Source of the DNA: Methanolobus tindarius DSM 2278
GTDB taxonomy: Archaea > Halobacteriota > Methanosarcinia > Methanosarcinales > Methanosarcinaceae
DNA: 64,000 bases
Assembly (NCBI RefSeq): GCF_000504205.1
Contig: NZ_AZAJ01000001.1
Location: 186,001 to 250,000, forward strand
Reading direction: 5' to 3'
Of the stretch, positions 45,501-54,591 are shown one piece after another. Position 1 is the stretch's first letter, and each line of letters opens with the position of its first letter. The notes beneath the pieces were generated by a model that saw only the letters and a program-made list of their open reading frames with translations, had not been told where the DNA came from and ran no database searches. Position numbers and translations under genes: made by a program.

Positions 45501-46739
45501 AGAAAAGTACTCATTGTTGATGATAATGTTAAAAATTGCCACAATATCAGATCTATCCTGAAAGATGAAGGTGTTGTCACAGAAATAGCTTACTCCGCAA
45601 AAGAAGCATTGGATATTTTTAAGGATAAATCAGATGACATCAAATTAATAATTTTAGATAAGCACATGCCTGTTATGACAGGAAATGAATTGCTACAGGA
45701 TATACGTGCTGATATCACATGTTTTTACCACAACATTCCAGCCATAATTATGCAGGATTCAACAGACATAAATGATGTTGAAGAAATGGAAAATGATAAA
45801 TCATTAAATGGAAAAACAACTGAAAAGTTAACCCATACCATTACAAAACCTGTAAAAAAAGCAGAAATAATTGAAAGTATCGTACATTTGCTGTCAGGTG
45901 AAAAGGATACTGGAAATGAAATTTACCACAAATTGAAACAAGCTGAAAATAAACATGACGTGAAGTATAAGATACTCATTGCAGAAGACAATGAAACAAA
46001 CATGCTTCTTACTTCCACCATTATTTCCAGAATTCTGCCAGATGCAGACATATTGAAAGCAACTAATGGAAGTAAAGCAGTGGAGTTATTCAGAGATGAG
46101 CAACCGGACCTGATCCTGATGGACATACAAATGCCTGAAATTAGCGGATATGATGCCACAACCATGATAAGAAATATTGAAACAACAAAAGGCATTCACA
46201 CCCCAATAATAGCGCTAACAGCCGGAACATTTAGAGGAGAGGAAGAAAAATGCCTTGAAGCCGGACTTGATGACTATGCTCCAAAACCAATTGTTTCTGA
46301 AACAATACGCCAGGTTTGTGAAAAGTGGCTGTTTAAGGAAAGTGACACAGAACATACTGGAAGTAACTGGAACAAAGAAAGAGATAATAACAACCTCAAT
46401 AATGCTCACTTCAATTCTGCTTGGCTGCAAAGCAACACAGACGGAAGCAAGGAATTATACAATAAACTGATAGCAATGGCAATGAAATCCTTTATTCAAA
46501 ACTATGAACAAATGTGTGCTGCGCACTCTAATAATGATATAGAGGAAGTAAGTACTATTGCCCATAAAACAAAGGGAACAGCACTTAACACAGGTTTTAA
46601 CATCCTTGCATCAATAGCTGAAGACATCGAAAAATCAGCAAACAGTAACTCAGAAATTAATATTGTTGAGCTACTCGACGGTATGAAGAAAGAGATCGAT
46701 TATCTCTCAACTTTTTTTAATGAACAGTACAGTGAATAA
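42540..46739 (+). CDS. Hybrid sensor histidine kinase with two receivers and an HPt domain
   Basis: A cytoplasmic signalling protein of 1399 aa with no membrane segment. By eye the order is GAF (about 1-175), GAF (190-355), three PAS/PAC units (370-475, 485-605, 610-735), HisKA with the phospho-His at 754 (SDFLANISHEIRTPLNGIIG), HATPase (N-box LVNLLGNAIKFT, DTGIGIPADR, GGTGLGLSISNRL), receiver 1 (KVLIVDDN, acceptor Asp1040 in ILDKHMPV), receiver 2 (KILIAEDNE, Asp1195 in LMDIQMPE, KP in DDYAPKPI), and an HPt domain with His1342 (IAHKTKGTALNTGF). All phosphotransfer residues are present. No response regulator gene is next to it. Ligand unknown. Confidence 0.93.
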   Translation: MTKNYEENLKLKKLVAYSEELFQSSADETDYDRITEMMNNISGARYAAFILFDENINAYVTKSVHASNDHIKKASHILNLELVGKVWDKQTGLENKIQNSIITRFSSIHELTKGLFPETPILLLEKTFNAGQTIIANIVRNDFNLGYFVLIYHVKEELLNEELIEVFSRQVGLMLERKKTEEKLQFQFRYQKMISEISSSFLSVSDDKLDKTIDEALETCRELFKVERAFVFLYSDDKKSLKKCYECCDDGIDPHADSFIDMKLSDYPWFEDKLGEHDHIYVPDTEKLPPEAEVEKNKWKEYSIRSTLHIPITESSGIIGFLGFNSIREQKWSDEQITLLKVLAGIIVSALEKRAEREELQIQKKRLSDAQRIGKTGSWEFDMNTGIVHASKEAFRLYGLKDNSITIRQVQSLVLPQFRPELDRALKDLIEHNKPYYVEFDMKRPYDGEIRHMSSIAEYQAEKNIVAGTLQDITEQKEAEKKIAEKEVWKHELIKDSMDGIVVLDMLGGVYEANQRYADMLGYSLDEIKNMHAWDWDKNIDIEQLPWTLKSTRKYDRYIETQHQKKDGTIIDVEISSSSAVCGDRELLFCVCRDITDRKRSQDELKNRTQLLDIALDATCAGIWDVDLLTGNIELQGLESWKKITGYEITDFSNYNLTMWQQLIHPDDSEDVISKFTNTASGKNDHYMAEYRMLHKKGYWVWVRAHGRVASYDKDGKALHVYGTHISIDENKKAEEKAKAASQAKSDFLANISHEIRTPLNGIIGFSDLLIESQLSPSQLHHMQTIQASANSLLDLINDVLDISKIEAGKLELENEKFDLRELCEQIADMLKYTAHAKGIELLLNISSEIPDFIVADRIRLRQVLVNLLGNAIKFTITGEVEMEVHIDKIHPDCKADIRFTVTDTGIGIPADRQKEVFEAFSQADNSISRKYGGTGLGLSISNRLLEKMDSRLELSSEEGNGSIFSFSVLMPYEYTGKSDKNKSPEYRKVLIVDDNVKNCHNIRSILKDEGVVTEIAYSAKEALDIFKDKSDDIKLIILDKHMPVMTGNELLQDIRADITCFYHNIPAIIMQDSTDINDVEEMENDKSLNGKTTEKLTHTITKPVKKAEIIESIVHLLSGEKDTGNEIYHKLKQAENKHDVKYKILIAEDNETNMLLTSTIISRILPDADILKATNGSKAVELFRDEQPDLILMDIQMPEISGYDATTMIRNIETTKGIHTPIIALTAGTFRGEEEKCLEAGLDDYAPKPIVSETIRQVCEKWLFKESDTEHTGSNWNKERDNNNLNNAHFNSAWLQSNTDGSKELYNKLIAMAMKSFIQNYEQMCAAHSNNDIEEVSTIAHKTKGTALNTGFNILASIAEDIEKSANSNSEINIVELLDGMKKEIDYLSTFFNEQYSE

Positions 46740-46908
46740 ACAAATCATCCATAATAGATGACATTAATATTTTTAAATTGCAGAATACCATCTATTGAAT
46801 TAAATATTATGCTTTTCTTATAATACTACTAAATTATTGTATTTCTATTGATAATAAACAATACAGACTGGAATAAAATAGATTTGAAACAATATCATTG
46901 AGGGGAAT

Positions 46909-47574
46909 ATGCAAAACAACACATATGTTCACAAATCTGCTAAACTTTATGGTGCCAGCAGCGTAGGGAAAGAATCAGTCGTCCTTGAAAATGTAATACT
47001 GGGTTACCCGCAACACAGAACACTTATGGAAATCACAAAAGCTGGCATAGATATTGAAGACTATGAACAGCCAGGTGCTGTGATAGGTGACAATGCCTTC
47101 ATCAGGGCAGGAACAACTGTATTCAGCAATGTAATAGCAGGGAATAATTTCAGGACCGGCCATAATGCCATGATAAGAGAGAACACAACAATAGGAAACA
47201 ATGTTCTCATTGGAACAAATGTGATAATTGATGGAACTGTTACAATAGGAAACAATGTCAGCATTCAGGGAAATGTGTACATTCCCACACATGTTACCAT
47301 TGAAGATAAAGTCTTTATCGGGCCCTGTGCTGTGCTTGCCAACGATAAGTACCCCATCAGAGGAGAATATCACCCGCAAGGACCTGTTATCAGGAAAGGT
47401 GCTTCTATTGGTGCTAATGCCACACTGGTTCCCGGTGTGGAAATCGGAGAAGGAGCCATGGTAGCTGCCGGAGCATTGGTTACAAAAGATGTACCTGCAT
47501 GGAAACTTGCCATAGGATGTCCGGCAAAAATAGTGGATCTGCCACAAAAACTTGAATCTTTAAACAATATATAA
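46909..47574 (+). CDS. Hexapeptide-repeat N-acetyltransferase (WbpD-like)
   Basis: A protein of 221 aa with left-handed beta-helix repeats across most of its length (VIGDNAFIRAGTTVFSNVIA, NNVLIGTNVIIDGTVTIGNN) and the end GAGALVTKDVPAWKLAIGCP-type closure (here AAGALVTKDVPAWKL). It would acetylate the new amino group at C3 of the UDP-sugar after WbpE. It precedes the aminotransferase-oxidoreductase-dehydrogenase trio by about 90 nt. The first copy of the trio lacks such a gene, so this one may serve both. Confidence 0.88.
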   Translation: MQNNTYVHKSAKLYGASSVGKESVVLENVILGYPQHRTLMEITKAGIDIEDYEQPGAVIGDNAFIRAGTTVFSNVIAGNNFRTGHNAMIRENTTIGNNVLIGTNVIIDGTVTIGNNVSIQGNVYIPTHVTIEDKVFIGPCAVLANDKYPIRGEYHPQGPVIRKGASIGANATLVPGVEIGEGAMVAAGALVTKDVPAWKLAIGCPAKIVDLPQKLESLNNI

Positions 47575-47664
47575 ATCTAAATAAATACAAACTATTTGAT
47601 GCAACTAATTTATTATTGAATAATATATTATTAATTACAATTACTACCGAAATTTGTGATGAAC

Positions 47665-48750
47665 ATGATACCTATTGCAAAACCACAGCTGGAAGAGGCT
47701 GAAATTGAAGCTGTTAATAACGTGCTGCGTTCCGGAATTATTGCCGAGGGACCCCGGGTTGCAGAGTTTGAGCAGGAATTTGCCGACTACACCGGAACAG
47801 AATATGCAGTGGCAGTAAACTCAGGAACAGCCGCCTTGCATGCCGCTCTTCTTGCACATGGCATCGGCAAGGGCGACGAAGTCATTACAAGCTCTTTCAG
47901 TTTCATAGCTACAGCTAATTCTATACTTTTTACAGGTGCAAAACCTGTTTTTGCTGACATAAGAGCCGATACATTCAATCTTGCACCCCAGCTTATAGAA
48001 GAGAAAATAACAGCGTCAACAAAGGCCATTATGCCGGTGCACCTTTACGGACACCCTGCAGACATGGAAGCAATGAGAGATATTGCAGAGGATAATGACC
48101 TGATACTTATCGAAGACGCGTGCCAGGCACATGGAGCAATATATAACGGGAAAAAGGTTGGTTCCTTTGGTACAGGAGCATTCAGTTTCTATCCTACCAA
48201 GAACATGACCACAAGTGAAGGTGGAATAATCACCACAAACAGTAAGGAAATTGCTGACAGGGCTCGCATGATACGTGCACATGGCTCCAGACAGCGTTAT
48301 CTTCACGAAATGCTGGGATACAACCTGAGAATGACTGACATATCAGCGGCTATCGGAATGGTCCAGCTGAAAAGACTTCCTTCATATATAAAAGCAAGAC
48401 AGAGAAACGCAAAACTGCTTACAGATAAGCTACAGGGAATTGAGGGAATAGAATGTCCTGCAGTCAGGAACGGTTGTCAGCACGTATTCCACCAATATAC
48501 AATACGAACAAGAAACAGAGACCAGCTATCTGATTATCTCAAAGAGAAAGGAATTGGATCGGGAATATACTATCCGATACCTATCCACAAACAGCCATAT
48601 TACAAAGAACTTGGATACAAGGATAATCTGCTGGTTACGGAAAAAGCCTCAAGGGAAGTACTCTCACTGCCGGTCCATCCTGCTGTGACAGAGAATGATA
48701 TAAACACAATAACTAATGCAATAAAGCTGTGGAGTGATGAAAAATGTTAA
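47665..48750 (+). CDS. DegT/DnrJ/EryC1-type sugar aminotransferase, copy 2 (WbpE-like)
   Basis: A PLP enzyme of 361 aa closely related to the one at 25769 (IPIAKPQLEEAEIEAV, NSGTAALHAALLAHGIGKGD, SFYPTKNMTTSEGG with the PLP Lys, YYPIPIHKQPYY). An in-frame GTG at 47656 and ATG at 47659 lie just upstream; the ATG at 47665 matches the start of copy 1. The stop overlaps the next gene. Confidence 0.92.
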   Translation: MIPIAKPQLEEAEIEAVNNVLRSGIIAEGPRVAEFEQEFADYTGTEYAVAVNSGTAALHAALLAHGIGKGDEVITSSFSFIATANSILFTGAKPVFADIRADTFNLAPQLIEEKITASTKAIMPVHLYGHPADMEAMRDIAEDNDLILIEDACQAHGAIYNGKKVGSFGTGAFSFYPTKNMTTSEGGIITTNSKEIADRARMIRAHGSRQRYLHEMLGYNLRMTDISAAIGMVQLKRLPSYIKARQRNAKLLTDKLQGIEGIECPAVRNGCQHVFHQYTIRTRNRDQLSDYLKEKGIGSGIYYPIPIHKQPYYKELGYKDNLLVTEKASREVLSLPVHPAVTENDINTITNAIKLWSDEKC

Positions 48751-49682
48751 GAGTAGGTGTCATCGGTGCCGGTGCCATGGGTAAAAACCACATACGTATC
48801 TACAGTGAGATGCCTGGTGTGGAACTTGCAGGAATTTCTGATATCGATAAGGATCTTGTTGAAAGTCTTGCACAGCAATATAATACTAAGGCTTTCACGG
48901 ATTACAAAGAAATGCTGGCTTCAGGAGTTGATGCGGTAAGCATAGTCGTACCTACCAAGATGCACCGCCAGGTTGCCATTGATGCAATTGAAGCAGGTGC
49001 ACATGTGCTTGTAGAAAAACCTATTGCAGATTCCGTGGAGAATGCTGATGCCATAATTGAAGCCGCTGAGAAGAAAGGACTCCTTGTTATGGTAGGACAT
49101 ATTGAAAGGTTTAATCCTGCTGTCATTAAACTCAAAGAGATTATAGATTCCGGACTGCTTGGAAAGATTGTTTCAATATCCACCACAAGAGTCGGACCTT
49201 ACAATCCCAGGATAAGGGATGTTGGTGTCATTCTTGACATAGGTGTGCATGATATAGATGTGATATCTTATCTTTATGGCACCAATGTCAATCAGGTCTA
49301 CGCAGTGGCCGGAGCTGATATTCACTCCTTTGAGGACCATGCCACTATCCATATGAGACTGGACCATGAATTCTCAGGGCTTGTTGAGGTAAACTGGCTC
49401 ACACCGCACAAGGTTAGAAAGCTTACAGCCGTGGGTGTTGGTGGTGTTGCATATCTTGATTATATGGATCAGACTGTGGAACTTCATGACAGTGGCTGGA
49501 TCAGGAAAGCTAAGATAGAACAGAAAGAACCACTCAGGAATGAACTTGAATATTTCATTGATTGTATTAATACGGGCAAGCGGCCAAATCCTTCAGGAGC
49601 AGATGGAAAACATGCTCTAAAAGTCAGTCTTGCAGCCATCAGTTCATACAAAGAAGCAAAAATGATAGATATAAAGGAATGA
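48744..49682 (+). CDS. Gfo/Idh/MocA-type oxidoreductase, copy 2 (WbpB-like)
   Basis: A protein of 312 aa: VGVIGAGAMGKNHIRIYSEM at the nucleotide-binding end, VLVEKPIADSVENAD, GVILDIGVHDIDVISYLYGT. Nearly collinear with the copy at 26849, and it starts inside the 3' end of the aminotransferase gene. In the Wbp route it supplies the 3-keto sugar. Confidence 0.9.
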   Translation: MLRVGVIGAGAMGKNHIRIYSEMPGVELAGISDIDKDLVESLAQQYNTKAFTDYKEMLASGVDAVSIVVPTKMHRQVAIDAIEAGAHVLVEKPIADSVENADAIIEAAEKKGLLVMVGHIERFNPAVIKLKEIIDSGLLGKIVSISTTRVGPYNPRIRDVGVILDIGVHDIDVISYLYGTNVNQVYAVAGADIHSFEDHATIHMRLDHEFSGLVEVNWLTPHKVRKLTAVGVGGVAYLDYMDQTVELHDSGWIRKAKIEQKEPLRNELEYFIDCINTGKRPNPSGADGKHALKVSLAAISSYKEAKMIDIKE

Positions 49683-49687
49683 TTTTC

Positions 49688-51121
49688 ATGAGCCAGAAAC
49701 TCGAGAATATTTTGAAAGAGAAAGGACCTATAAAAAAGATAGGTGTAATAGGAATGGGTTATGTAGGTATCCCTGCAGCAGCTCTTTTCGCGGATTCAGA
49801 TAAATTTGACCATGTACTTGGATTCCAGAGAGATTCACCTTCATCAGGTTACAAGATAGAGATGTTAAACAATGGCGAAAGTCCACTAAAAGGAGAGGAG
49901 CCAGGACTTGAAGATCTCCTGAAAAAGGTCACAGATGCTGGTAAATTTGAATGTACACCTGACTTTTCCAGAATATCAGAACTTGATGCTGTAACACTGG
50001 CAATTCAGACACCTTTTGCAGACCCTAAGGCACTGGAACCTGACTTTGGAGCTCTTAAGGAAGGTATCCGAAATGTGGGCAAATATCTTAAACCAGGAAT
50101 ACTCGTTGTCCTTGAATCAACAATCACTCCTGGAACCACCGACGGAATGGCCAGGGAAATTCTTGAAGAAGAATCGGGTCTTAAGGCGGGAGAGGACTTT
50201 GCACTTGCACATGCTCCTGAAAGAGTAATGGTTGGAAGATTACTTCGTAATATTCAGGAACATGACAGGATTGTTGGCGGTATTGACAAAGCAAGCACTG
50301 ACAGGGCAGTTGAACTTTATTCGCCTGTGCTCACAAAGGGCAAGGTCATACCAATGAGTGCAACGGCAGCAGAGGTTACAAAGACTGCAGAGAACACATT
50401 CAGGGACCTGCAAATTGCAGCAGCAAACCAGCTTGCACTTTACTGCGAAGCCATGGGAATAAATGTCTATGACGTAAGAGCCGGCATTGACAGTTTGAAA
50501 GGAGAAGGCATTACAAGAGCAATACTCTGGCCAGGCGCCGGTGTTGGCGGACACTGTCTTACAAAAGATACATATCACCTTGAACGTGGGGTGAAACTTG
50601 GAACCGAAGCCCTTGATTACCCGCAGGATGCAGAATCAATTTATGTGCTTGCACGCAGGGTCAATGACTTCATGCCTGCACACATGTACAACCTGACTGT
50701 TGCCGCACTTAAGAGAATAAATATGGACATAAAGGGAGCAAAGATAGCCATGCTTGGATGGGCATTTATTAATGACTCAGACGATGCACGCAACCCGCCA
50801 TCAGAACCTTACAGGGACATGGTTCTTGAAGCTGGTGCGGAACTTAAGGTGCATGACCCGCATGTTCTCAACTACCCTGATGTAGAGTTGCTAAAAGACT
50901 CAAATGAGACTATAAAGGGAGCAGATGCAGTTGTTGTCTTCACAGGTCACAAAGAGTATTTCAGCCTGAAACCTGAGGACATTAAGAAACTCACTGGTAA
51001 AGAAAACACTGTTATCATTGACGGCAGGAATGTTATTGATCCTGACACATTCATCAATGCAGGATTTGTGTACAAAGGCATAGGTCGTGGTGACAAAAAC
51101 AGCCATCCTATTAACCAGTAA
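49688..51121 (+). CDS. UDP-N-acetyl-hexosamine 6-dehydrogenase, copy 2 (WecC/WbpA-like)
   Basis: A protein of 477 aa: IGMGYVGIPAAALFADSDKF, VLESTITPGTTDGMAREILE, catalytic Cys in GAGVGGHCLTKDTYHLERG, and WAFINDSDDARNPPSEPYRD. The ATG at 49688 aligns with the start of copy 1 (MSQKLENIL versus MTEKLQKIL) and has AGGA about 9 nt upstream; a frame from 49679 is also open. Unlike copy 1 its codon use is even along the gene. Confidence 0.92.
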   Translation: MSQKLENILKEKGPIKKIGVIGMGYVGIPAAALFADSDKFDHVLGFQRDSPSSGYKIEMLNNGESPLKGEEPGLEDLLKKVTDAGKFECTPDFSRISELDAVTLAIQTPFADPKALEPDFGALKEGIRNVGKYLKPGILVVLESTITPGTTDGMAREILEEESGLKAGEDFALAHAPERVMVGRLLRNIQEHDRIVGGIDKASTDRAVELYSPVLTKGKVIPMSATAAEVTKTAENTFRDLQIAAANQLALYCEAMGINVYDVRAGIDSLKGEGITRAILWPGAGVGGHCLTKDTYHLERGVKLGTEALDYPQDAESIYVLARRVNDFMPAHMYNLTVAALKRINMDIKGAKIAMLGWAFINDSDDARNPPSEPYRDMVLEAGAELKVHDPHVLNYPDVELLKDSNETIKGADAVVVFTGHKEYFSLKPEDIKKLTGKENTVIIDGRNVIDPDTFINAGFVYKGIGRGDKNSHPINQ

Positions 51122-51137
51122 TCCCCCTGAACAGTAT

Positions 51138-51749
51138 TTATTTTTCACCGGGATCTGTTTCCCGGTTATCATCTTTTTTCCTGCGCAGGTTCATCAGTAT
51201 AAGTACTACAAAAAGCACCTGTGCTATGGTCACACCTATACCATCGGCCAGAAGGTCATGCACGCTGGAGGAGCGACCCGGTACAAAGGACTGGTGAAAT
51301 TCATCGGTTATACCATAGATTACACCAAGTATGACTGCAAAAAGAGCAGCATATTTCCTGAGGACAACATTATCAGAGTTTTTGAATGTCAGGTGCAGGA
51401 GAACACCCAGACCGAAATACAGGAACATATGGGCTACTTTATCAATGTGCCCATGGGCATAATCTGCAATATCTACCAGAAAACCAAAACCCATATTTTT
51501 TGCAATATCTGCAAGTTCATACATTATGGGTATTTTGAAAACCGAGGCAGGAATGCTCAGGTTAGCCTGTGCGGATAAATAAAATATAAATCCTGCGTAA
51601 AGGATAGTCAGAGATATCAGGATCTCCTTTTTGTGCTTCATGTAATCAAAGTGTTGCAGCCATGAAACCATTTTAAGGATTAACTGTATCAATTGAAGAA
51701 AATAGAGGGCAATAAATGCAATATATTTGTTTTTTAGAAGATTCTGCAT
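51138..51749 (-). CDS. VanZ-like membrane protein
   Basis: A protein of 203 aa with four or five membrane helices. It has VanZ-like features: a first helix ILISLTILYAGFIFYLSAQA, the DKVAHMFLYFGLGVLLHLTF segment with the conserved His, and the late motif YGITDEFHQSFVPGRSSSVH, which matches the family DExxQxFxPGRxxxxxD pattern closely. Function in archaea is unknown; association with glycan genes is common. It converges on the dehydrogenase. Confidence 0.88.
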   Translation of the reverse strand: MQNLLKNKYIAFIALYFLQLIQLILKMVSWLQHFDYMKHKKEILISLTILYAGFIFYLSAQANLSIPASVFKIPIMYELADIAKNMGFGFLVDIADYAHGHIDKVAHMFLYFGLGVLLHLTFKNSDNVVLRKYAALFAVILGVIYGITDEFHQSFVPGRSSSVHDLLADGIGVTIAQVLFVVLILMNLRRKKDDNRETDPGEK

Positions 51750-51796
51750 GTTGTTCTATTCTATAATTGTCTTACTAAGTTGAAATAAGTATCCGG

Positions 51797-52699
51797 TCAT
51801 TTTCCAACAATCTCTTCAAGTCCCCTGTAGAGATCAACCTTTGGTTCAAAACCGATAGCTTTAGCCTTTTCAATGCACGATGAACTGTGTTTTATGTCAC
51901 CTGGCATAGGGTCTTTGAATTCCATGTCCATAGAACTGTCAAATATATCCAGGACTATCTGTGCAAGCTCGTCTATACGGGTGACTGCACCTGTCCCCAC
52001 ATTGTAGACCTCACCATCTTTACCGGCACCGCCTGCAAGCATTGTTATCATATCAACTACGTCATGTGCAGAGACAAAATCCCTGGTGTTTGAGCCGTCA
52101 CCGAAAATAACAGGAGGAAGACCTTCCTTTAACCGGCCTATGAATTTAGAAATTACACCTGAATAAGGATTTGAAGGATCCTGTCTGGGACTGTATATAT
52201 TGAAGGGTCTTATGCTGACTGTTGGAAGACCATATGCATGATGATACATGCTGCAATATTTTTCTCCGCAGAGCTTGCTTGCACCGTATGGAGACATAGG
52301 AGTTTGAGGATGTTTTTCATCAATTGGAACATATTCCGGATTTCCATAAACAGCAGCGGAACTTATGTAGACAAAACGCTCAATATTACCGGACCTGGCA
52401 CCTTCAAGAAGATTTAGGGTACCAAATACGTTATTATCTGCATCAAATAAAGGCTCAGACATGGAACGGGCAACACTTATCTGGGCTGCCGTATGAATTA
52501 TAATATCATTATGAGAAGCAAGTTCCCTGGCTTCAGGAGATCTTATATCTTCCTTTACGAAACTAACATTTGAAGGCAGAACTGGCTCCTTACCGGAAGA
52601 CAGGTTATCCAGAACTGTAACTTCATAGTTGTCATGCATGTTATCAACAAGATAACTGCCTACCTGACCGATGCCGCCAGTAATAAGAACCTTCTTCAT
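51797..52699 (-). CDS. NAD-dependent sugar epimerase/dehydratase (GalE-like)
   Basis: An extended short-chain dehydrogenase of 300 aa. The N-terminal nucleotide motif is LITGGIGQVGSYLVD and the catalytic Tyr-Lys pair is in YGASKLCGEKYCSM (YxxxK). SVARSMSEPLFDADNNVFGT and RPFNIYSPRQDPSNPYSGVI fit UDP-glucose/UDP-GlcNAc 4-epimerases. It probably supplies UDP-Gal or UDP-GalNAc to the glycan pathway; the substrate is not readable. Confidence 0.88.
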   Translation of the reverse strand: MKKVLITGGIGQVGSYLVDNMHDNYEVTVLDNLSSGKEPVLPSNVSFVKEDIRSPEARELASHNDIIIHTAAQISVARSMSEPLFDADNNVFGTLNLLEGARSGNIERFVYISSAAVYGNPEYVPIDEKHPQTPMSPYGASKLCGEKYCSMYHHAYGLPTVSIRPFNIYSPRQDPSNPYSGVISKFIGRLKEGLPPVIFGDGSNTRDFVSAHDVVDMITMLAGGAGKDGEVYNVGTGAVTRIDELAQIVLDIFDSSMDMEFKDPMPGDIKHSSSCIEKAKAIGFEPKVDLYRGLEEIVGK

Positions 52700-52849
52700 G
52701 TCCGTAAAACTGTGAACTTTCTATATAATATTACCCCAGCCACAATAACTCGAGAATACATATTAAAATAGCTAACAATTGTAGATAACAACAATAGCGA
52801 ATAATTACAACAACAATAAAACCTTAATCAAAAAAAGATAAAATCGGAC

Positions 52850-53008
52850 TTAGTACACTGTCTGTATTTGCTCTAAGCCCCTTGGGACAGTTCCAAATGT
52901 TGCACGTTCCATGCAGTGAAGAGTGCAAAACATCTCCTCACGAGCATAATCCTCGTAAACATAGATAGGACTGCCACACATTGCGCATTTCTTCTCTATT
53001 AATTTCAT
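52850..53008 (-). CDS. Small zinc-finger-like protein
   Basis: A protein of 52 aa (MKLIEKKCAMCGSPIYVYED, then EEMFCTLHCMERATFG). CxxC and CxxxC pairs separated by about 16 residues suggest a zinc ribbon. GGTGG lies 5 nt upstream of the ATG. It is too short for standard gene calling but well formed. The role is unknown. Confidence 0.6.
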   Translation of the reverse strand: MKLIEKKCAMCGSPIYVYEDYAREEMFCTLHCMERATFGTVPRGLEQIQTVY

Positions 53009-53412
53009 TGTACCACCTATATAGCAATCTCAAAGCATACTAACATGTAATGTATGCAAGAGAAGTAACTAACATTATGACAATAACCCAATTGTCAATT
53101 AAACAAAGATGATACTACTATATAAAATTATGTTCGATGCAATAAATCATACTCATCATCATTATGAAAAAACAATATGCCGGATAAAGGAAAACATTAT
53201 TATATAAATCAAAACCTATGGCAGAAAAATACATTATATAACTGGAATACGTCCCGGACACAGGCTGCATAGAATACATATGCAGTAAATACATATATAA
53301 TAAATGAATAACTAAAAAAGATAATAAAGAGCCAGATTTCAATTCTACGGATGATGTTGGCTGCGGGACATAAAAATAAATTAAATATTAAATAATTCAG
53401 AGGATTTGAACA
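53009..53412. other. AT-rich intergenic region
   Basis: About 400 bp with no supported gene. A 74-codon minus-strand frame at 53118-53342 is hydrophobic but has no ribosome site and looks like a by-product of AT-rich sequence. GAGGATT before 53413 is the ribosome site of the next gene. Confidence 0.35.
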
Positions 53413-54393
53413 ATGCTGGATCTGGATTCACCTTCTACACTGTTAGCCCTGGTTCTTGGTAGTACTTTTATAGTGCCGTTCCTGGCTACGTATGTATCAA
53501 TGCCTTATTTTATAAGAAAACTTACAGACAAAGGCATCATTGCCAGGGATTATTACAAAAGAGAAGTAACAATGATACCCGAGAGAGGAGGCATAGCCAT
53601 CATCCTTGTGGCCATGGTATGTTTCTCTTTAAACACACTGTTCTTCAAGTTCTCGTCAACAAATTATGTAATTCTTATTGTTATTGCCATGTTTGGTCTT
53701 TTCGGAATACTTGATGACATGGTAGATATTGGCAGGGTAACAAAGCTGCTTCTTATGTATTATTGTTCATATCCGCTTATCCAGTATGCCACTCATACAG
53801 CCTTCACACTCCCAAGTGCCGGTAACATTGAACTGGGAATTCTTTACCTGCAGTTCATTGTACCCACATACGTCCTTGTAGCCTCAAACCTTGTGAACAT
53901 GCACTCGGGATTCAACGGCCTTGCTTCCGGATTGTCCGTTATAGTGCTTATTTCCCTGATAATAAAGTCTGTATTTATAGGGGATGTGGACAGCATCTTT
54001 GCCGTTGTAAGTGTCACCGGAGCAACACTTGGTTATTATATGTACGACAGGTACCCTTCAAAGATATTCTGGGGAAATGTGGGTTCACTCACCATCGGCG
54101 CTGCTATTGGAACTATCATAGTGGTCCAGGGTTTTATCATCAGTGGATTTGTCATGCTTATCCCGCATACAATTAACTTCCTTATGTATGTCTACTGGAG
54201 AGCTATGAAGTTCCCGGTGGCTAAATTTGGAAAGGAAAGGGAAGATGGAACTCTTGAAGTGCCAAATGCACTCACACTAAAATGGGTTTTGCCTTATTAC
54301 CGCAGAGTGACTGAAAGGCAAGCTACATGGGCAATGTATGCTTTGACAATGATATTCTGTGCTATTGGAATATTCCTGCCGGGAAGAATCTGA
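53413..54393 (+). CDS. Glycosyl-1-phosphate transferase of the MraY/WecA/AglH family
   Basis: An integral membrane enzyme of 326 aa with about ten helices. Family motifs are DDMVDIGRVTKLLLM (the DDxxD cytoplasmic loop), NMHSGFNGLASGLSVI (archaeal form of the N-x-x-D-G-x-x-G-L-x-x-G loop, with S where D is more usual) and WGNVGSLTIGAAIGT. It would transfer GlcNAc-1-phosphate from UDP-GlcNAc to dolichyl phosphate, the first step of the lipid-linked N-glycan. It has a strong ribosome site and stands alone. Confidence 0.88.
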   Translation: MLDLDSPSTLLALVLGSTFIVPFLATYVSMPYFIRKLTDKGIIARDYYKREVTMIPERGGIAIILVAMVCFSLNTLFFKFSSTNYVILIVIAMFGLFGILDDMVDIGRVTKLLLMYYCSYPLIQYATHTAFTLPSAGNIELGILYLQFIVPTYVLVASNLVNMHSGFNGLASGLSVIVLISLIIKSVFIGDVDSIFAVVSVTGATLGYYMYDRYPSKIFWGNVGSLTIGAAIGTIIVVQGFIISGFVMLIPHTINFLMYVYWRAMKFPVAKFGKEREDGTLEVPNALTLKWVLPYYRRVTERQATWAMYALTMIFCAIGIFLPGRI

Positions 54394-54591
54394 GTAGCTG
54401 CAATTGAAGCTCAACAGATTTTTACCTATTTTTTGTACATTCTATGTGCACATTCCATTCTTGCTTATTTTTTCGTTACTATTCGTCCATTCCTATTTTT
54501 GCCAGACTGAACTGAATGTAATGATTTTCTGTACAGCGATGGAGACGGAGGAATGAACTGGTGAAGCCGGCGTTTTGTCATAAAGCAAAAC

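Noticed and set aside
53118-53342. A 74-codon hydrophobic minus-strand frame
   Set aside because: No ribosome site, very AT-rich, no recognisable pattern; likely a by-product of composition.
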